Source: Flavobacteriales bacterium
GTDB taxonomy: Bacteria > Bacteroidota > Bacteroidia > Flavobacteriales_F > PHOS-HE28
Length of the DNA stretch: 64,000 bases
Direction: 5' to 3'
NCBI GenBank assembly: GCA_016718655.1
Contig: JADKCV010000003.1
Coordinates: 1 to 64,000 of the forward strand
Made by a program: the position numbers and the translations under genes. Under the pieces are notes generated by a model that saw only the letters and a program-made list of their open reading frames with translations, ran no database searches and was not told the DNA's origin. Shown here one piece after another: positions 17,815-28,445 of this stretch. The stretch's first letter is position 1. The number at the start of each line of letters is the position of its first letter.

Positions 17815-18364
17815 GTCCGTATGATGCGGCGGCCTCTTTGGGCAGCAGCTTGCGCAGGTAGGCCCGCGCCTTCATGAATTGCGATTTGGAAGTGTTCTCG
17901 GAGATCCCCAATCGATCAGCGATCTCCTTGTGTGCATACCCTTCGATGGCGAACAGGTTGAACACCGTGCGATAACCCGCTGGTAAGGCCTGGATCAGGT
18001 CCATCAGCTCGTCGGTGCTCATGCTGGTCAGCACCTGCTCGTCCTCTTGGTGCAGGTGTTCGGCCTCGGTAAGATCAAGGCTGTGATCATAAGGCTTATT
18101 GCGGCGGATGTGGTCCAAGGCGGTGTTCACCATGGTGCGTGATATCCACCCCCCCAACGGACCATCACCGCGGTAGTGATCGATCTTCTGGAAGATCTTC
18201 ACAAAGCCGTCCTGGAGCATGTCCTGGGCTTGATCGCGGTTGTTGGCGTAACGCATGCAGACGCTCATCATCTTACGGCTGAACTGCTGATACAGAGCCT
18301 TTTGTGCAACAGGGTCGCCCTTTACACAGCCGAGTACCAATTGTTCATCCGTCATGGCGTTCAA
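17798..18364 (-). CDS. ECF-type RNA polymerase sigma factor
   Basis: The 188-residue protein has sigma region 2 (residues about 20-90, with DQAQDMLQDGFVKIFQKI and WISRTMVNTALDHIRR) and region 4 (about 120-175, with LPAGYRTVFNLFAIEGYAHKEIADRLGISENTSKSQFMKAR). This is a typical RpoE-like protein of Bacteroidota. A second in-frame ATG at 18355 (MTDEQLV) is an equally good start. The gene overlaps the anti-sigma-like gene, so the two are translationally coupled. Its targets are unknown; the adjacent type B T9SS gene is a natural candidate. Confidence 0.94.
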   Translation of the reverse strand: MNAMTDEQLVLGCVKGDPVAQKALYQQFSRKMMSVCMRYANNRDQAQDMLQDGFVKIFQKIDHYRGDGPLGGWISRTMVNTALDHIRRNKPYDHSLDLTEAEHLHQEDEQVLTSMSTDELMDLIQALPAGYRTVFNLFAIEGYAHKEIADRLGISENTSKSQFMKARAYLRKLLPKEAAASYGLEHEG

Positions 18365-18461
18365 GGGGATGATGCGTGCCGAGGGGGAAAAGTTGCCTGA
18401 AGTGCCGATCCGGCGCAGGGAAGCACAAGTTACGACGTCCCGCAGGCCGGGTGCGATCGGC

Positions 18462-18469
18462 TACCTTTG
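18462..18469 (+). promoter_or_regulatory. Putative -7 element of lepA (TACCTTTG)
   Basis: A perfect TAnnTTTG match, 50 bases upstream of the lepA ATG and divergent from the ECF sigma operon. No convincing -33 element was found. Confidence 0.5.
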
Positions 18470-18519
18470 CGCCCCTTCCAACGCCCCATCACGGGCATGG
18501 TCCTTCCCGCACTGCACCC

Positions 18520-20307
<1,788 letters not shown>

Positions 20308-20578
20308 GGTCAATGTGGGTGGATCGCTGCCTCCTCCATCGGAGGTACATCTGCCGTACTTGCCTTATCGACGTATCCAGCTCACGGTCGTTGTTGTGCC
20401 GCATTCTGAGCTCCAAGCTGTGGAGATCACGCCCCGAACTGTGGCATACCCGCCCTTGAACCGATCATTCAAGGAAGTGCGTTTGCCACGCCTCTCCTGA
20501 CCTTTCACCTCGTTACAGCCAACTCGCACCATTGGCATCGGATCGGCATGTGTGGTCACCACCTAAAAACCGACCACC

Positions 20579-21472
20579 ATGAATTTGCGCATGAAATGGA
20601 ACGCAGCGCACAGCGCTGCCAAGCTGCTACCATCAGTGTTCGCACTGGCCTTTCTGGGCGCCTGCCAAAGCGGACCGACCGAAGGCGAGATGGCCGCCCG
20701 CAGCGAAGCGGACCAGCTCAAGAACGAACTGGCTTCGCGTGACTCGCTCATCGGCGAGATGGCGTTGTCATTCGACGACATCGAGAAGAACATCGCCTTG
20801 ATGGACGATCGTGAGCGGATGTTGGGCGAGAGCGCCGAGGGCGAACTTAACATGGACCAGCGCCAGAAGATCGTTCGCGACGTACAGTTGATGAATGGCT
20901 TGCTGAAGGAAAGTCGGGAACGCATCGCCGACCTGACCAAGCGTTTGGACAAGAGCAAGGTCGAAACGGGGGGTCTCCGTAAGAAGCTGAAGGAATTGGA
21001 CCTCATGCTCGCAACCCGTGATTCCTCCATCACCAACATGAAGGAGGAGTTGCTTGCGCGGGATTTCCAGATCGGCCAGGTGAACGAACAGTTGAGCGCC
21101 ATTGAACTGGAAATGGCCAAGCGCGAGGCCATGATCGAGCAGCAGACCACACAGATGAATTCGGCCTGGTATGCCATCGGTACCTCCAAGGACCTGGAAG
21201 AGCGGGGATTGGTGACCAAGTCCGGTGGATTCATCGGTATCGGCAAGCACAGTACACTCAGCGAGGAGGCGACCGTGAACCAGTTCAACCAGGTGGATGT
21301 GCGCCTGGCCAACAGGATCCCGTTGACCGGAAAGAAAGCCAAATTGATCACGGAACACCCAGCGAACTCCTTCGCTATCGTGGAGGAAGGAGAACAACTT
21401 GCCTACTTGGAGATCAAGGATCCGTCCGCGTTCTGGCGTCTGAGCAAGTACATGGTGGTGGAAGTGAAGTAA
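20579..21472 (+). CDS. Coiled-coil lipoprotein, Cbp1-adhesin-like
   Basis: The 297-residue precursor has a lipoprotein signal ending LAFLGAC, with the lipidated Cys at about residue 29. Residues about 40-195 are a long heptad-rich coiled coil (NELASRDSLIGEMALSFDDIE..., LNMDQRQKIVRDVQLM). The C-terminal block AWYAIGTSKDLEERGLV...GGFIGIGK...DPSAFWRLSKYMVV resembles a family in Bacteroidota that databases call Cbp1-type collagen-binding adhesins; this is recalled, not searched. It is probably anchored in the outer membrane, but actual adhesin activity is not shown. A hairpin terminator follows its stop by about 20 bases. Confidence 0.8.
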   Translation: MNLRMKWNAAHSAAKLLPSVFALAFLGACQSGPTEGEMAARSEADQLKNELASRDSLIGEMALSFDDIEKNIALMDDRERMLGESAEGELNMDQRQKIVRDVQLMNGLLKESRERIADLTKRLDKSKVETGGLRKKLKELDLMLATRDSSITNMKEELLARDFQIGQVNEQLSAIELEMAKREAMIEQQTTQMNSAWYAIGTSKDLEERGLVTKSGGFIGIGKHSTLSEEATVNQFNQVDVRLANRIPLTGKKAKLITEHPANSFAIVEEGEQLAYLEIKDPSAFWRLSKYMVVEVK

Positions 21473-21492
21473 CTGCCATATTGCCAGCAAGG

Positions 21493-21520
21493 ACAGCGTT
21501 CGGAGGGATCCGAGCGCTGT
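21493..21520 (+). terminator. Hairpin terminator after the coiled-coil lipoprotein gene
   Basis: An 11-bp stem (ACAGCGTTCGG with CCGAGCGCTGT, one wobble) with a 6-base loop, starting 20 bases after the stop codon and followed by TCTGC. Confidence 0.6.
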
Positions 21521-21798
21521 TCTGCATTGATGAAGTTGGATAGCACAATAGTAGCGACCTCTACCGTCAATGGGCTGGTTCCGGTCATAGTGATCCCGGT
21601 ACCGATCTGCTCTTGAGCAGCAGCACCTGCCCCCGGAATAAAGGAGGGACACGTTTCCCGATCTTGGGCAAATAAGGACTCACCCGTTGGGGCGAAATTG
21701 CCCCACTCCTGGGTCCTACCCTGCACGTTCGTGCAGCTTCCTCTGAAGGAAAGGCTTCTGGCATGAAGGCTGTCCATGATCATCAAAACCGGAACACC

Positions 21799-21981
21799 AT
21801 GAACAACCTGCTCAACATCATCATCGTCCTGCTCATCGTGGGATGGCTCATCGGCTACATCGGATTCGGTGCCATGGTCGGTAGTCTCATCCACATTCTC
21901 CTCATCGTCGCAGTGGTCGCTATCCTGTTCCGGATCTTCGGTGGCCGAAAAGCGTTCTATGACCGGACCGTATCCTTCTGA
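21799..21981 (+). CDS. Small lmo0937-family membrane protein
   Basis: This 60-residue protein has two closely spaced hydrophobic segments (LLNIIIVLLIVGWLIGYIGF and LIHILLIVAVVAILFRIF) joined by a glycine-containing turn and ending in a basic tail. The layout matches the lmo0937/DUF5670 family of small membrane proteins, which are often stress-induced. The start at 21799 gives the canonical short N-terminus. The end overlaps the next gene by 23 bases if that gene starts at 21959. Function unknown. Confidence 0.75.
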   Translation: MNNLLNIIIVLLIVGWLIGYIGFGAMVGSLIHILLIVAVVAILFRIFGGRKAFYDRTVSF

Positions 21982-23584
21982 CCGGAATGACCGTTCGTCC
22001 TGGCGGCGAACGGTCATCTGGTCGGGAAGTATCGTCATATCATTCATAGTGCTCCATTGGTCAAGCAGCGTGCTTGCCGGGAATTTGATCAGGGATCGAT
22101 TGGAGCGGTTCGCAAAGCAAGGCTGTTCCATCATTCAAGAGCATCCCTCGCCCGTCATCTGTATCGAGTGGTTCGAACGGCGCGTGTTGATCACAGGGTT
22201 GAACTTCGTACCCAATGACGCTTGTCACGCAGCGTCGATGAACTTCAGCGGTGCTGTAGATACGGTCGAACTCCGGGGCATATCCTTGACCGGGCTCTTC
22301 TTCCGTCGGCAAGTGGTTGTGGAAGACTTCCGCCTTGCCACCACCGGATTGATCATGCGGGGCCTGGACGGATCGACCGAACAGGACTTGTCGGCTGAGC
22401 ATTCGAACGTTGATGAGCCCTGGTCCATGGAGATCGGCAACCTGCACGTTCACCTAAGATCGACCACGTACATAACGTCCACCGGAGATACCATGACGAG
22501 TCGTGGTAAAGGCATCCGCGCGGTGGGACAAGAATATGTCTCCGGTGCACACTGGCAAGGCCGAGCAGCCTTCCATCGTGTGAAGAACGTGGAGCTGTTC
22601 GCCGACAGCCTGACGGCCCGCATGATCGGTGGTTACGACCTATCGATCGATCATAGTGCGATGGACCAGCGACTTGGCACGATGGTACTCGGGGGGGTAA
22701 GGATAAGTCCTCGTGGTGGGCTTGAAACCTACAGCGCAGCGCTGCGCCACGAGACCGATGTGGTGGAAGCACATGTTGATACCCTTGCCATGGATGGTTT
22801 CGACTTGAACAGGACCTTGGCACATGGAGGAGTTTCCGCAACGTTCGTCCATCTTGTTTCAGGCCGGGTCGTTATCCTCAGGGACAAGACCCTTCCCGAT
22901 GGCCCGTCGGAGGAAGTACCATTGCTCGCGGAGGTGATACGTCGTTTACCAGTGGGTGTCGGGGCAGATACCATTCGAGTGGATGCCCTGGATGTATTGT
23001 ATCGCGAACGGGTCGATCATTCGCGCGGATATGCCGAGGTGCCGTTCGATCGTATCCACGCCACGATCACCGGGGCTCGGAACGATCGCCAGGACAGCAT
23101 TGCCTTCATCATCGAGGCACAATGCAACGCTTTCACCGATGTGCCCGTTTCCATGGAGCTTCGCTCGTGGGTCCAGGATACCACCGATCGCTTCGAGCTC
23201 GATGCGGTGATCGGTTCCATGCCTTTCGCCTCATTGAACAAGGTCACCGGCCCATTGCTGGACATACGCGCCGTGAATGGACGCATTGACTCCGTGCTAT
23301 TGCATATGGAAGCGGATAACCGCCGTGCCCATGGTCTTGTGGAATTGGCCTACCACGACCTGGACCTATCGACAGGGGGCAGAAAGCGTAAGGAGACCAG
23401 GAACCGTATCTCAACGCTCATCCTGAACACCCTTGTGAAGAAGAACAACCGCAATAGCGGAGGGCCTCGTAAGGGCTTCTTCGCGTTCGATCGTCGAAGG
23501 GACCGTGGGGTCTTCAACTACATGTGGTCCGGATTGAGGGAAGGCACCAAGGAGATCCTACTACCCAAGTCCTTCACTCGTTGA
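21959..23584 (+). CDS. AsmA/DUF748-like membrane-anchored protein
   Basis: From the ATG at 21959 the protein is 541 residues with an N-terminal membrane anchor (TVIWSGSIVISFIVLHWSSS, about residues 18-37). A very long periplasmic part made of beta strands follows, with repeating patterns such as VELRGISLTGLFF, FRLATTGLIMRG and VRISPRGGLETYS. This fits AsmA-like/DUF748 proteins, which bridge the periplasm or help lipid transport, but the assignment is only by overall character. The C-terminus is strongly basic (GGRKRKETRNR..., VKKNNRNSGGPRKG). The start is uncertain because it overlaps the preceding small gene. Confidence 0.6.
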   Translation: MTGPYPSDRNDRSSWRRTVIWSGSIVISFIVLHWSSSVLAGNLIRDRLERFAKQGCSIIQEHPSPVICIEWFERRVLITGLNFVPNDACHAASMNFSGAVDTVELRGISLTGLFFRRQVVVEDFRLATTGLIMRGLDGSTEQDLSAEHSNVDEPWSMEIGNLHVHLRSTTYITSTGDTMTSRGKGIRAVGQEYVSGAHWQGRAAFHRVKNVELFADSLTARMIGGYDLSIDHSAMDQRLGTMVLGGVRISPRGGLETYSAALRHETDVVEAHVDTLAMDGFDLNRTLAHGGVSATFVHLVSGRVVILRDKTLPDGPSEEVPLLAEVIRRLPVGVGADTIRVDALDVLYRERVDHSRGYAEVPFDRIHATITGARNDRQDSIAFIIEAQCNAFTDVPVSMELRSWVQDTTDRFELDAVIGSMPFASLNKVTGPLLDIRAVNGRIDSVLLHMEADNRRAHGLVELAYHDLDLSTGGRKRKETRNRISTLILNTLVKKNNRNSGGPRKGFFAFDRRRDRGVFNYMWSGLREGTKEILLPKSFTR

Positions 23585-23624
23585 AAACGCGGGACATGTA
23601 TCAATTCGTGACGGAAGGCAATGC

Positions 23625-24524
23625 CTACTTGGCAAGTGCCACCGTAGCATGGGCTGAAGGACGGACCACGCTCCCACGATCACGGGTATACACATGGGTG
23701 AAATGCGCACCGTAGATAAGGATCACCGCAGAGTAATGAACCCACACAAGAATGATCACCACAGCCCCAGCCGCACCATAGGTGTCGCCCACACCGGCAA
23801 GTCCGATATAGAGTCCGATCAGGTACTTACCCAGCGTGAACAATAGCGCGGTCAACACCGCACCGCTCCATACATCGCTCCATTTGATCCGCACATCGGG
23901 AAGCACCTTGAAGATCAGCGCGAAGATGACCGTGATGATAGCAAAGGAAACGGCAATGTTGAGTGCTGAGACCATGATGGTCGTAATGCCCGAAAGCCAT
24001 ATCATCAGACGTTCACCGAATGCCACCAATGCCGCGTCAAGTACCAGGGAGACCAACATCAGAAACCCGAAACTCCCAACCAGAGCAAGGGAGATCAGCC
24101 TGGTCGTCAGGTACTTCAAGATCGCACGGCCAGGTACAGCCTGGACCTGCCAAACCTGGTTCAGTGTTGACTGCAGACTCGCGAACACCGACCCTGCACT
24201 TATCATCAATGCACCGACACCGATAACCTTGGCCAAGAACCTGGTCTCTGTGATGCGCGCGTTGTCCAACATATCCTGTAGAGCAGCTGCCGTTCCTGTG
24301 CCAATGAGCCTACCAGCTTGGGAAAGGAGTGCAGAGCGCACTTCCGCTTCATTGAACAGGGTGGCCGCTGCCATTACGGTAATGATGAGTACGGCTGGTA
24401 GGGAGAATATGGTGTAATACGCGATCGCAGCGGCGTGGCCCATGGGCTCCGACGCGGCGAACTCCCTCGCGGCTTGGATCGCCGTGGTGGACCATCGCTT
24501 CAACATGGAAGGGGTTCTGAGCAT
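23625..24524 (-). CDS. YihY/BrkB-family inner-membrane protein
   Basis: From the start at 24524 the protein is 299 residues with about six membrane segments. The N-terminal motif HAAAIAYYTIFSLPAVLII and the later GSVFASLQSTLNQVWQV and YGAAGAVVIILVWVHYSAVILIYGAHFTHVY are characteristic of the YihY/BrkB family (once misnamed ribonuclease BN). A further in-frame ATG (24506) is also possible. Function of the family is unresolved; a transport role is proposed. It is convergent with the AsmA-like gene, 40 bases apart. Confidence 0.9.
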   Translation of the reverse strand: MLRTPSMLKRWSTTAIQAAREFAASEPMGHAAAIAYYTIFSLPAVLIITVMAAATLFNEAEVRSALLSQAGRLIGTGTAAALQDMLDNARITETRFLAKVIGVGALMISAGSVFASLQSTLNQVWQVQAVPGRAILKYLTTRLISLALVGSFGFLMLVSLVLDAALVAFGERLMIWLSGITTIMVSALNIAVSFAIITVIFALIFKVLPDVRIKWSDVWSGAVLTALLFTLGKYLIGLYIGLAGVGDTYGAAGAVVIILVWVHYSAVILIYGAHFTHVYTRDRGSVVRPSAHATVALAK

Positions 24525-24799
24525 GGGGTGTGGATGATGCAACAACACGGTTATGCTCAAGGGTTCCGCCGATCGCGTTCCAGATCGGTCCATGATCCGT
24601 GGTTCCGGCTCCATCACGCAAGGACCTTCAATGAACAACAACTTACCCTTGTTCCTGGTCGGGGAAGATCTTCCACATTCATGACCGCAGTGCATACGAC
24701 CGGCGCGGTCCGGATCAAGTTCTAGAACAAACTATCGACCTAACTTGCTGTAGCACTGCGTTGCGGTATTGTCCGTCAGCTCAGTACACGTCACTCCTC

Positions 24800-25882
24800 A
24801 TGTTCTCCAAACACAACCTGATCATTCTGTTTGTGGCCCTGCTAAGTAAGCCCGTGCTCCTGGCCCAGTCCACATCCCGATCACAGCGTGCGCTGGATAC
24901 GATGTTCGTAAGGGACTTCTCGAACAGGCCGACCGTTCGAGCCTACCTGAGCAACAAGTTCAACAGCTTGACACTCCGTGCTGATGGATCCTTGACGGAC
25001 CTTCGATATGAGCCCAACGGTCATTTCAACATCGGATTCGGAGCGAGTTATAAGCGGTTGACACTCAACATCGGGTTTCCCATCCCATTCATCCCCAGCG
25101 ATGTGGAAGAGCGGGGTCGCACCCGTTTCCTCGATGCACAAGCGACACTGCACACCAACAAACAGTCGAGCAACCTTTTTCTTCAGGTGTTCAAAGGGTA
25201 TCACATCATTTCCCACGACCTACAGCAGCTAGGATGGTCACAGACAACCAGGTATCCTTATCGAGCAGACCTCTCACAGTTCAACATCGGCCTGAGCACA
25301 CTGAGGGTCGCAGATGATGAGCACTTCAGTTACAGGGCCACCTTCAACCAGGATGCCTGGCAGCAGCGCACAAAGGGAAGTTGGCTCTACGGCGGTTACG
25401 CCACATGCTACGTATTGAGATCGGATTCTTCGGTGATACCTACTGCATTGGAGGATGGGTTCGGGGATGCCTACGGACTGACCCGGGGGTTGCTTATTGA
25501 TCTTGGACCGATGGGCGGATATGCGCATACGTTCGTTCACAGGAAGCACTGGTTCCTCACCCTTAGCGCCGCAGTGGGCGCTGGCCTGGGTTTTCAGCGC
25601 GTTGACCGGTCAGGTGTCGACCTTCATGAGACCCGTTCACACATCGGTCCAGGTTGGCACACTCAGTTCCGTGCCGGTTCGGGATACAATAGTCGGTACT
25701 ACTATGCAGGGGTCCTGTTCAATCAAGAACGCGTAGCCTACCTGACGGAAGGACAGGAACGCTACGGGTGGACCGTCGGCAACTTCCGCGTGATGGTTGC
25801 CATGCGACTCAAGGAACGGCCGGAACAAGTGGATCGAGGATTACGCTGGTTGAAGAAGAGGACCGTTCTGCCAGTACCCTGA
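24800..25882 (+). CDS. DUF4421-like outer-membrane protein
   Basis: The start at 24800 gives a signal peptide (MFSKHNLIILFVALLSKPVLLAQ). The 360-residue precursor has amphipathic beta strands throughout (FNIGFGASYKRLTLNIGF, DLSQFNIGLSTL, YYYAGVLFNQERVAY), typical of an outer-membrane barrel. The GFGASYKRLTLNIGFPIPF block is characteristic of DUF4421 proteins in Bacteroidota. A role is not known. It is divergent from the BrkB-like gene. Confidence 0.8.
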   Translation: MFSKHNLIILFVALLSKPVLLAQSTSRSQRALDTMFVRDFSNRPTVRAYLSNKFNSLTLRADGSLTDLRYEPNGHFNIGFGASYKRLTLNIGFPIPFIPSDVEERGRTRFLDAQATLHTNKQSSNLFLQVFKGYHIISHDLQQLGWSQTTRYPYRADLSQFNIGLSTLRVADDEHFSYRATFNQDAWQQRTKGSWLYGGYATCYVLRSDSSVIPTALEDGFGDAYGLTRGLLIDLGPMGGYAHTFVHRKHWFLTLSAAVGAGLGFQRVDRSGVDLHETRSHIGPGWHTQFRAGSGYNSRYYYAGVLFNQERVAYLTEGQERYGWTVGNFRVMVAMRLKERPEQVDRGLRWLKKRTVLPVP

Positions 25883-25925
25883 TCCCGTTCACCGAACACG
25901 ACCAGGAACTGGACCTGGAACGCCA

Positions 25926-26387
25926 CTACTGTCGATGGAACACATCCTCTTCAGTGCGCACCTTCATCCGTTCCGCACTTCGTTCGCGTGCTCTCCGTAT
26001 GATATCGCCAATACCTCCTACGAGTTGCGAAAGGGTATTGGTGCTTTGGGCAGGGTCCGAACGGAGCAACCGGTCCAGAAGCATGCCGGCACCAGTGTAA
26101 GCCAATCGCTTTACGAGACCTTGCCGGGTGCTAGCGTATGCCATACCCAAGGTGGATATCAGCGATGCGGAATAACGGCCCTGCATGATGTCATGGATCC
26201 GACGCCCAGCATTGCTGCTACGAAGTACATCAACGGCAGCATCCTTGAAAAGGATCCCACGGATCGATGGATCCTTCAATTGTTCCCAGCGTTTGGCCAA
26301 CGCGACTTCGTGTCCATCCCGTAAGATGCGCACCCGTTCTTGTTCCGCACGGAACCCGCTCAGTGAATCATACATTCTCTTCTGCAT
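25926..26387 (-). CDS. Hypothetical protein in the holin-like/YtxH cluster
   Basis: This 153-residue protein is mainly helical and rich in Arg (FRAEQERVRILRDGHEVALAKRWEQL near the N-terminus, RRARERSAERMKVRTEED at the end). A mildly hydrophobic helix pair lies at about 75-115 (ASLISTLGMAYA, LAYTGAGMLLDRLL). Its start overlaps the end of the holin-like gene by 20 bases, so the two are probably co-transcribed. In other Bacteroidota a protein of unknown function often follows a phage-holin-family gene beside ytxH, and this seems to be that gene. No motif recognised. Confidence 0.72.
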   Translation of the reverse strand: MQKRMYDSLSGFRAEQERVRILRDGHEVALAKRWEQLKDPSIRGILFKDAAVDVLRSSNAGRRIHDIMQGRYSASLISTLGMAYASTRQGLVKRLAYTGAGMLLDRLLRSDPAQSTNTLSQLVGGIGDIIRRARERSAERMKVRTEEDVFHRQ

Positions 26388-26784
26388 CGTTCAGGTCATT
26401 GATACGTGATAGGATGAACCGATCACGTCCACCATGTGTCCACCATAGATGGAACCCACTTGAAAGGAGGAGTACTACGGCGGCTGTGATCAGGAATCCG
26501 AGCGGATAGGATGCAAGCATGTCTCCCAGATACAACGCTAATGAAACACCGGAGAAGAGGCCTGCGATGACGAACCCGGAGAACGTGGCCACCTGTTGGA
26601 ACGCATTGGCCATGAGCACGGCGAATATGTGCGAACCCTTGAGCATCACATGCTCGCGCTGAGCGCTGAGGTATCCCTTCACTTCATGTACAAAGCCGTC
26701 CACGAAACTGCTGAAGTCGACCGGATCTGGGTCCACAGGGTTCGGATCAGCGGGTGATACGTAGTGTTCATCGGTTGTATTCAT
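26368..26784 (-). CDS. Phage-holin-family-like membrane protein
   Basis: The start at 26784 (MNTTDEHYVSPADP) gives 138 residues. A short amphipathic region (FSSFVDGFVHEVKGYLSAQREHVMLKG) is followed by two membrane helices, about 63-85 and 92-112 (FVIAGLFSGVSLALYLGDML, LGFLITAAVVLLLSSGFHLWW). The layout fits the phage_holin_3_6 family, common in non-phage stress clusters with YtxH proteins. No other phage gene is near, so a lysis role is unlikely. It is divergent from the ytxH-like gene. Confidence 0.75.
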   Translation of the reverse strand: MNTTDEHYVSPADPNPVDPDPVDFSSFVDGFVHEVKGYLSAQREHVMLKGSHIFAVLMANAFQQVATFSGFVIAGLFSGVSLALYLGDMLASYPLGFLITAAVVLLLSSGFHLWWTHGGRDRFILSRINDLNDAEENV

Positions 26785-27235
26785 GGCCCGGGTTTTCCCG
26801 ATCAAGCGCAATTCACCGGCCACGATGTCCGATCCACCTCGCACGCACAGATGAACGTAGCGGGGGCGATCGGTTGCGGATCGGTCGAAGGAACAATCAT
26901 TATGGACGCGCGATCCGTCTTGTCGATCCACAGCTCACATGGTCGATGACCACCCGAGTAGTAGTTGCCACCGGCCATTCAGGACCGAGCCGTCCGCTCA
27001 TTCCATGGACGTACTTGACCATTGTCTAGCGATCGGATCCTTGACCTACGTAGCGAACAGAACGGGGAACGCCCTCCCCATCACGGGAAGGTAACGTCCC
27101 TATCCGAATAGGAGCGGTGAACGGTCATACCCATCGGGAACATAGGATCCACCGCAACATCCATCCCCGGCAGCTAATTGGCACGCGATCGTAAATGAGG
27201 ATGTTGAACTGATCCACTCCAAACACATCAATAAC
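26785..27235 (+). other. Divergent intergenic region, no gene recognised
   Basis: About 450 bases between the holin-like gene (minus) and the YtxH gene (plus). It should hold both promoters, but no clear -33/-7 pair was found. A TGGCAC at 27179 lacks the GC needed for a sigma-54 -12 box. Confidence 0.5.
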
Positions 27236-27550
27236 ATGTCGAACAAAAGCAACGTAGCGATCGCATTAGCAGCCCTCGCGGCCGGTGCAGCCATTGGTAT
27301 CCTCTTCGCACCCGCCTCTGGCAAGGAAACACGCGGCAGGATCGCTCGCAAAGGAAGCGACCTCCGTGATAGTCTGAATGATATGCTCGCTGAAGGTGGT
27401 GAGCTCATCGAGAAGTTGAAAGGCGAAGCAGGCGACCTGGTCAGCAAGGGCAAGGACGCCGCGAACACGATGAAGGACCGAGTGAAGGACACTGCTCAAG
27501 AAGCGGCTGGTGCGGCTCGTTCCGGCGCCAATGGAGGGTACAAGGGCTAG
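27236..27550 (+). CDS. YtxH domain-containing protein
   Basis: This 104-residue protein starts with a single membrane segment with the family signature (IALAALAAGAAIGILFAPASGKETRGRI). A charged helical region follows (DLRDSLNDMLAEGGELIEKLK...), ending in an Ala/Gly-rich tail. YtxH proteins are stress-linked membrane proteins of unknown molecular role. It faces the holin-like operon and ends just before a strong terminator. Confidence 0.92.
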   Translation: MSNKSNVAIALAALAAGAAIGILFAPASGKETRGRIARKGSDLRDSLNDMLAEGGELIEKLKGEAGDLVSKGKDAANTMKDRVKDTAQEAAGAARSGANGGYKG

Positions 27551-27567
27551 TCCGAACTAGACGAAAG

Positions 27568-27608
27568 GAACACCCCGATCCCTGGATGTACAGGCGGTCG
27601 GGGTGTTC
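27568..27608 (+). terminator. Hairpin terminator after the YtxH gene
   Basis: A perfect 11-bp stem (GAACACCCCGA / TCGGGGTGTTC) with a 19-base loop, 18 bases after the stop, followed by TGCATTT. Confidence 0.75.
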
Positions 27609-27983
27609 TGCATTTCCAAGAAACCGTGGTGCACGATCAACACTCGGCGGAATTCCATGGCGGCGCAGCAAACACTTCACCGCGCTATCCGAATGCCACT
27701 TGCGCATCGTGCACATACCTCCCCGACAGATCGGATGATCAGTGCTTCATCGGGGAGACCATTCCTCAACCTGCATGACACGTGAAAACGAGTGGTCGTG
27801 CCATATCATTCCGAAAGCCACGCTAGGAGCGGACAACCCAAGCTCGGAACGCTCACGTTGAGCCGGTCACGAATGTGGTCGCGGATCTGTTGGAACGTAC
27901 GTGATCGGTTGCTGTTCCGACTACGGACGGACCGAACCTATGAACCGCTACGGCGATCCCGTCGGAGCTAAAACCCCTACATC
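27609..27983 (+). other. Intergenic region, nothing recognised
   Basis: About 375 bases between the YtxH terminator and the next gene. No convincing reading frame, tRNA or structured RNA is visible. It should contain the promoter of the hydrophilic protein gene at 27984. Confidence 0.5.
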
Positions 27984-28355
27984 ATGTCTGAACACAACAA
28001 GAATAACAACGCACCCGCGAAAGGCAGTCCTGCCTCTACCAGCGCGATCGGCGCGGATGGGAAGCACAATACGGGGACGAACAAGCAGGAGGCTCCGAGG
28101 AAACCGGACCACGAGCACGGACGGGAGCACACACCGAGCGTAGTGTCCACGAAGAAAGGGACCGATACCGATCATACATCCACGCACGAACGAACACGGA
28201 CCAGCGATGGTGAAGACGTTCAACAACCGAACAAGGAGCGGAACAACGAAGCCGGGGATGTGAAGCGGACCGTTGCAGAAGGAAAGGAGATCCGCAACGA
28301 GGGCAAAGCACCAGCGGAGCCCATGACCAGCGGCATGACAACCGACAAGAATTGA
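27984..28355 (+). CDS. Hydrophilic, probably disordered protein
   Basis: This 123-residue protein consists almost wholly of polar and charged residues (Asn, Lys, Thr, Glu, His, Asp) with no hydrophobic core, starting MSEHNKNNNAPAKGSPAS. It has no Cys, Trp, Phe, Tyr or Leu, which is compatible with a desiccation/osmotic-protection style disordered protein. The position between YtxH and a DUF892 ferritin-like gene supports a stress role; that is inference. No family recognised. Confidence 0.65.
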   Translation: MSEHNKNNNAPAKGSPASTSAIGADGKHNTGTNKQEAPRKPDHEHGREHTPSVVSTKKGTDTDHTSTHERTRTSDGEDVQQPNKERNNEAGDVKRTVAEGKEIRNEGKAPAEPMTSGMTTDKN

Positions 28356-28445
28356 GTTCAAAGGGAGGGCTTCCCATAGGCGCAACGGATATCCGCCCGA
28401 GGACCCTCATCACGACAAAAACAAGGACAAACCGATCGAAACACC

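Noticed and set aside
18371..18396. Possible ECF promoter GCAAC-N16-GCATC before the first ECF sigma gene
   Set aside because: Boxes differ from the GTAAC/CGTC type and would sit only 6 bases before the first ATG; too weak to annotate.
26368..26784. Prophage remnant because of the holin-like gene
   Set aside because: No other phage genes; the family is common in non-phage stress clusters.
27179..27194. TGGCAC resembling a sigma-54 -24 box
   Set aside because: No GC at the required -12 position.
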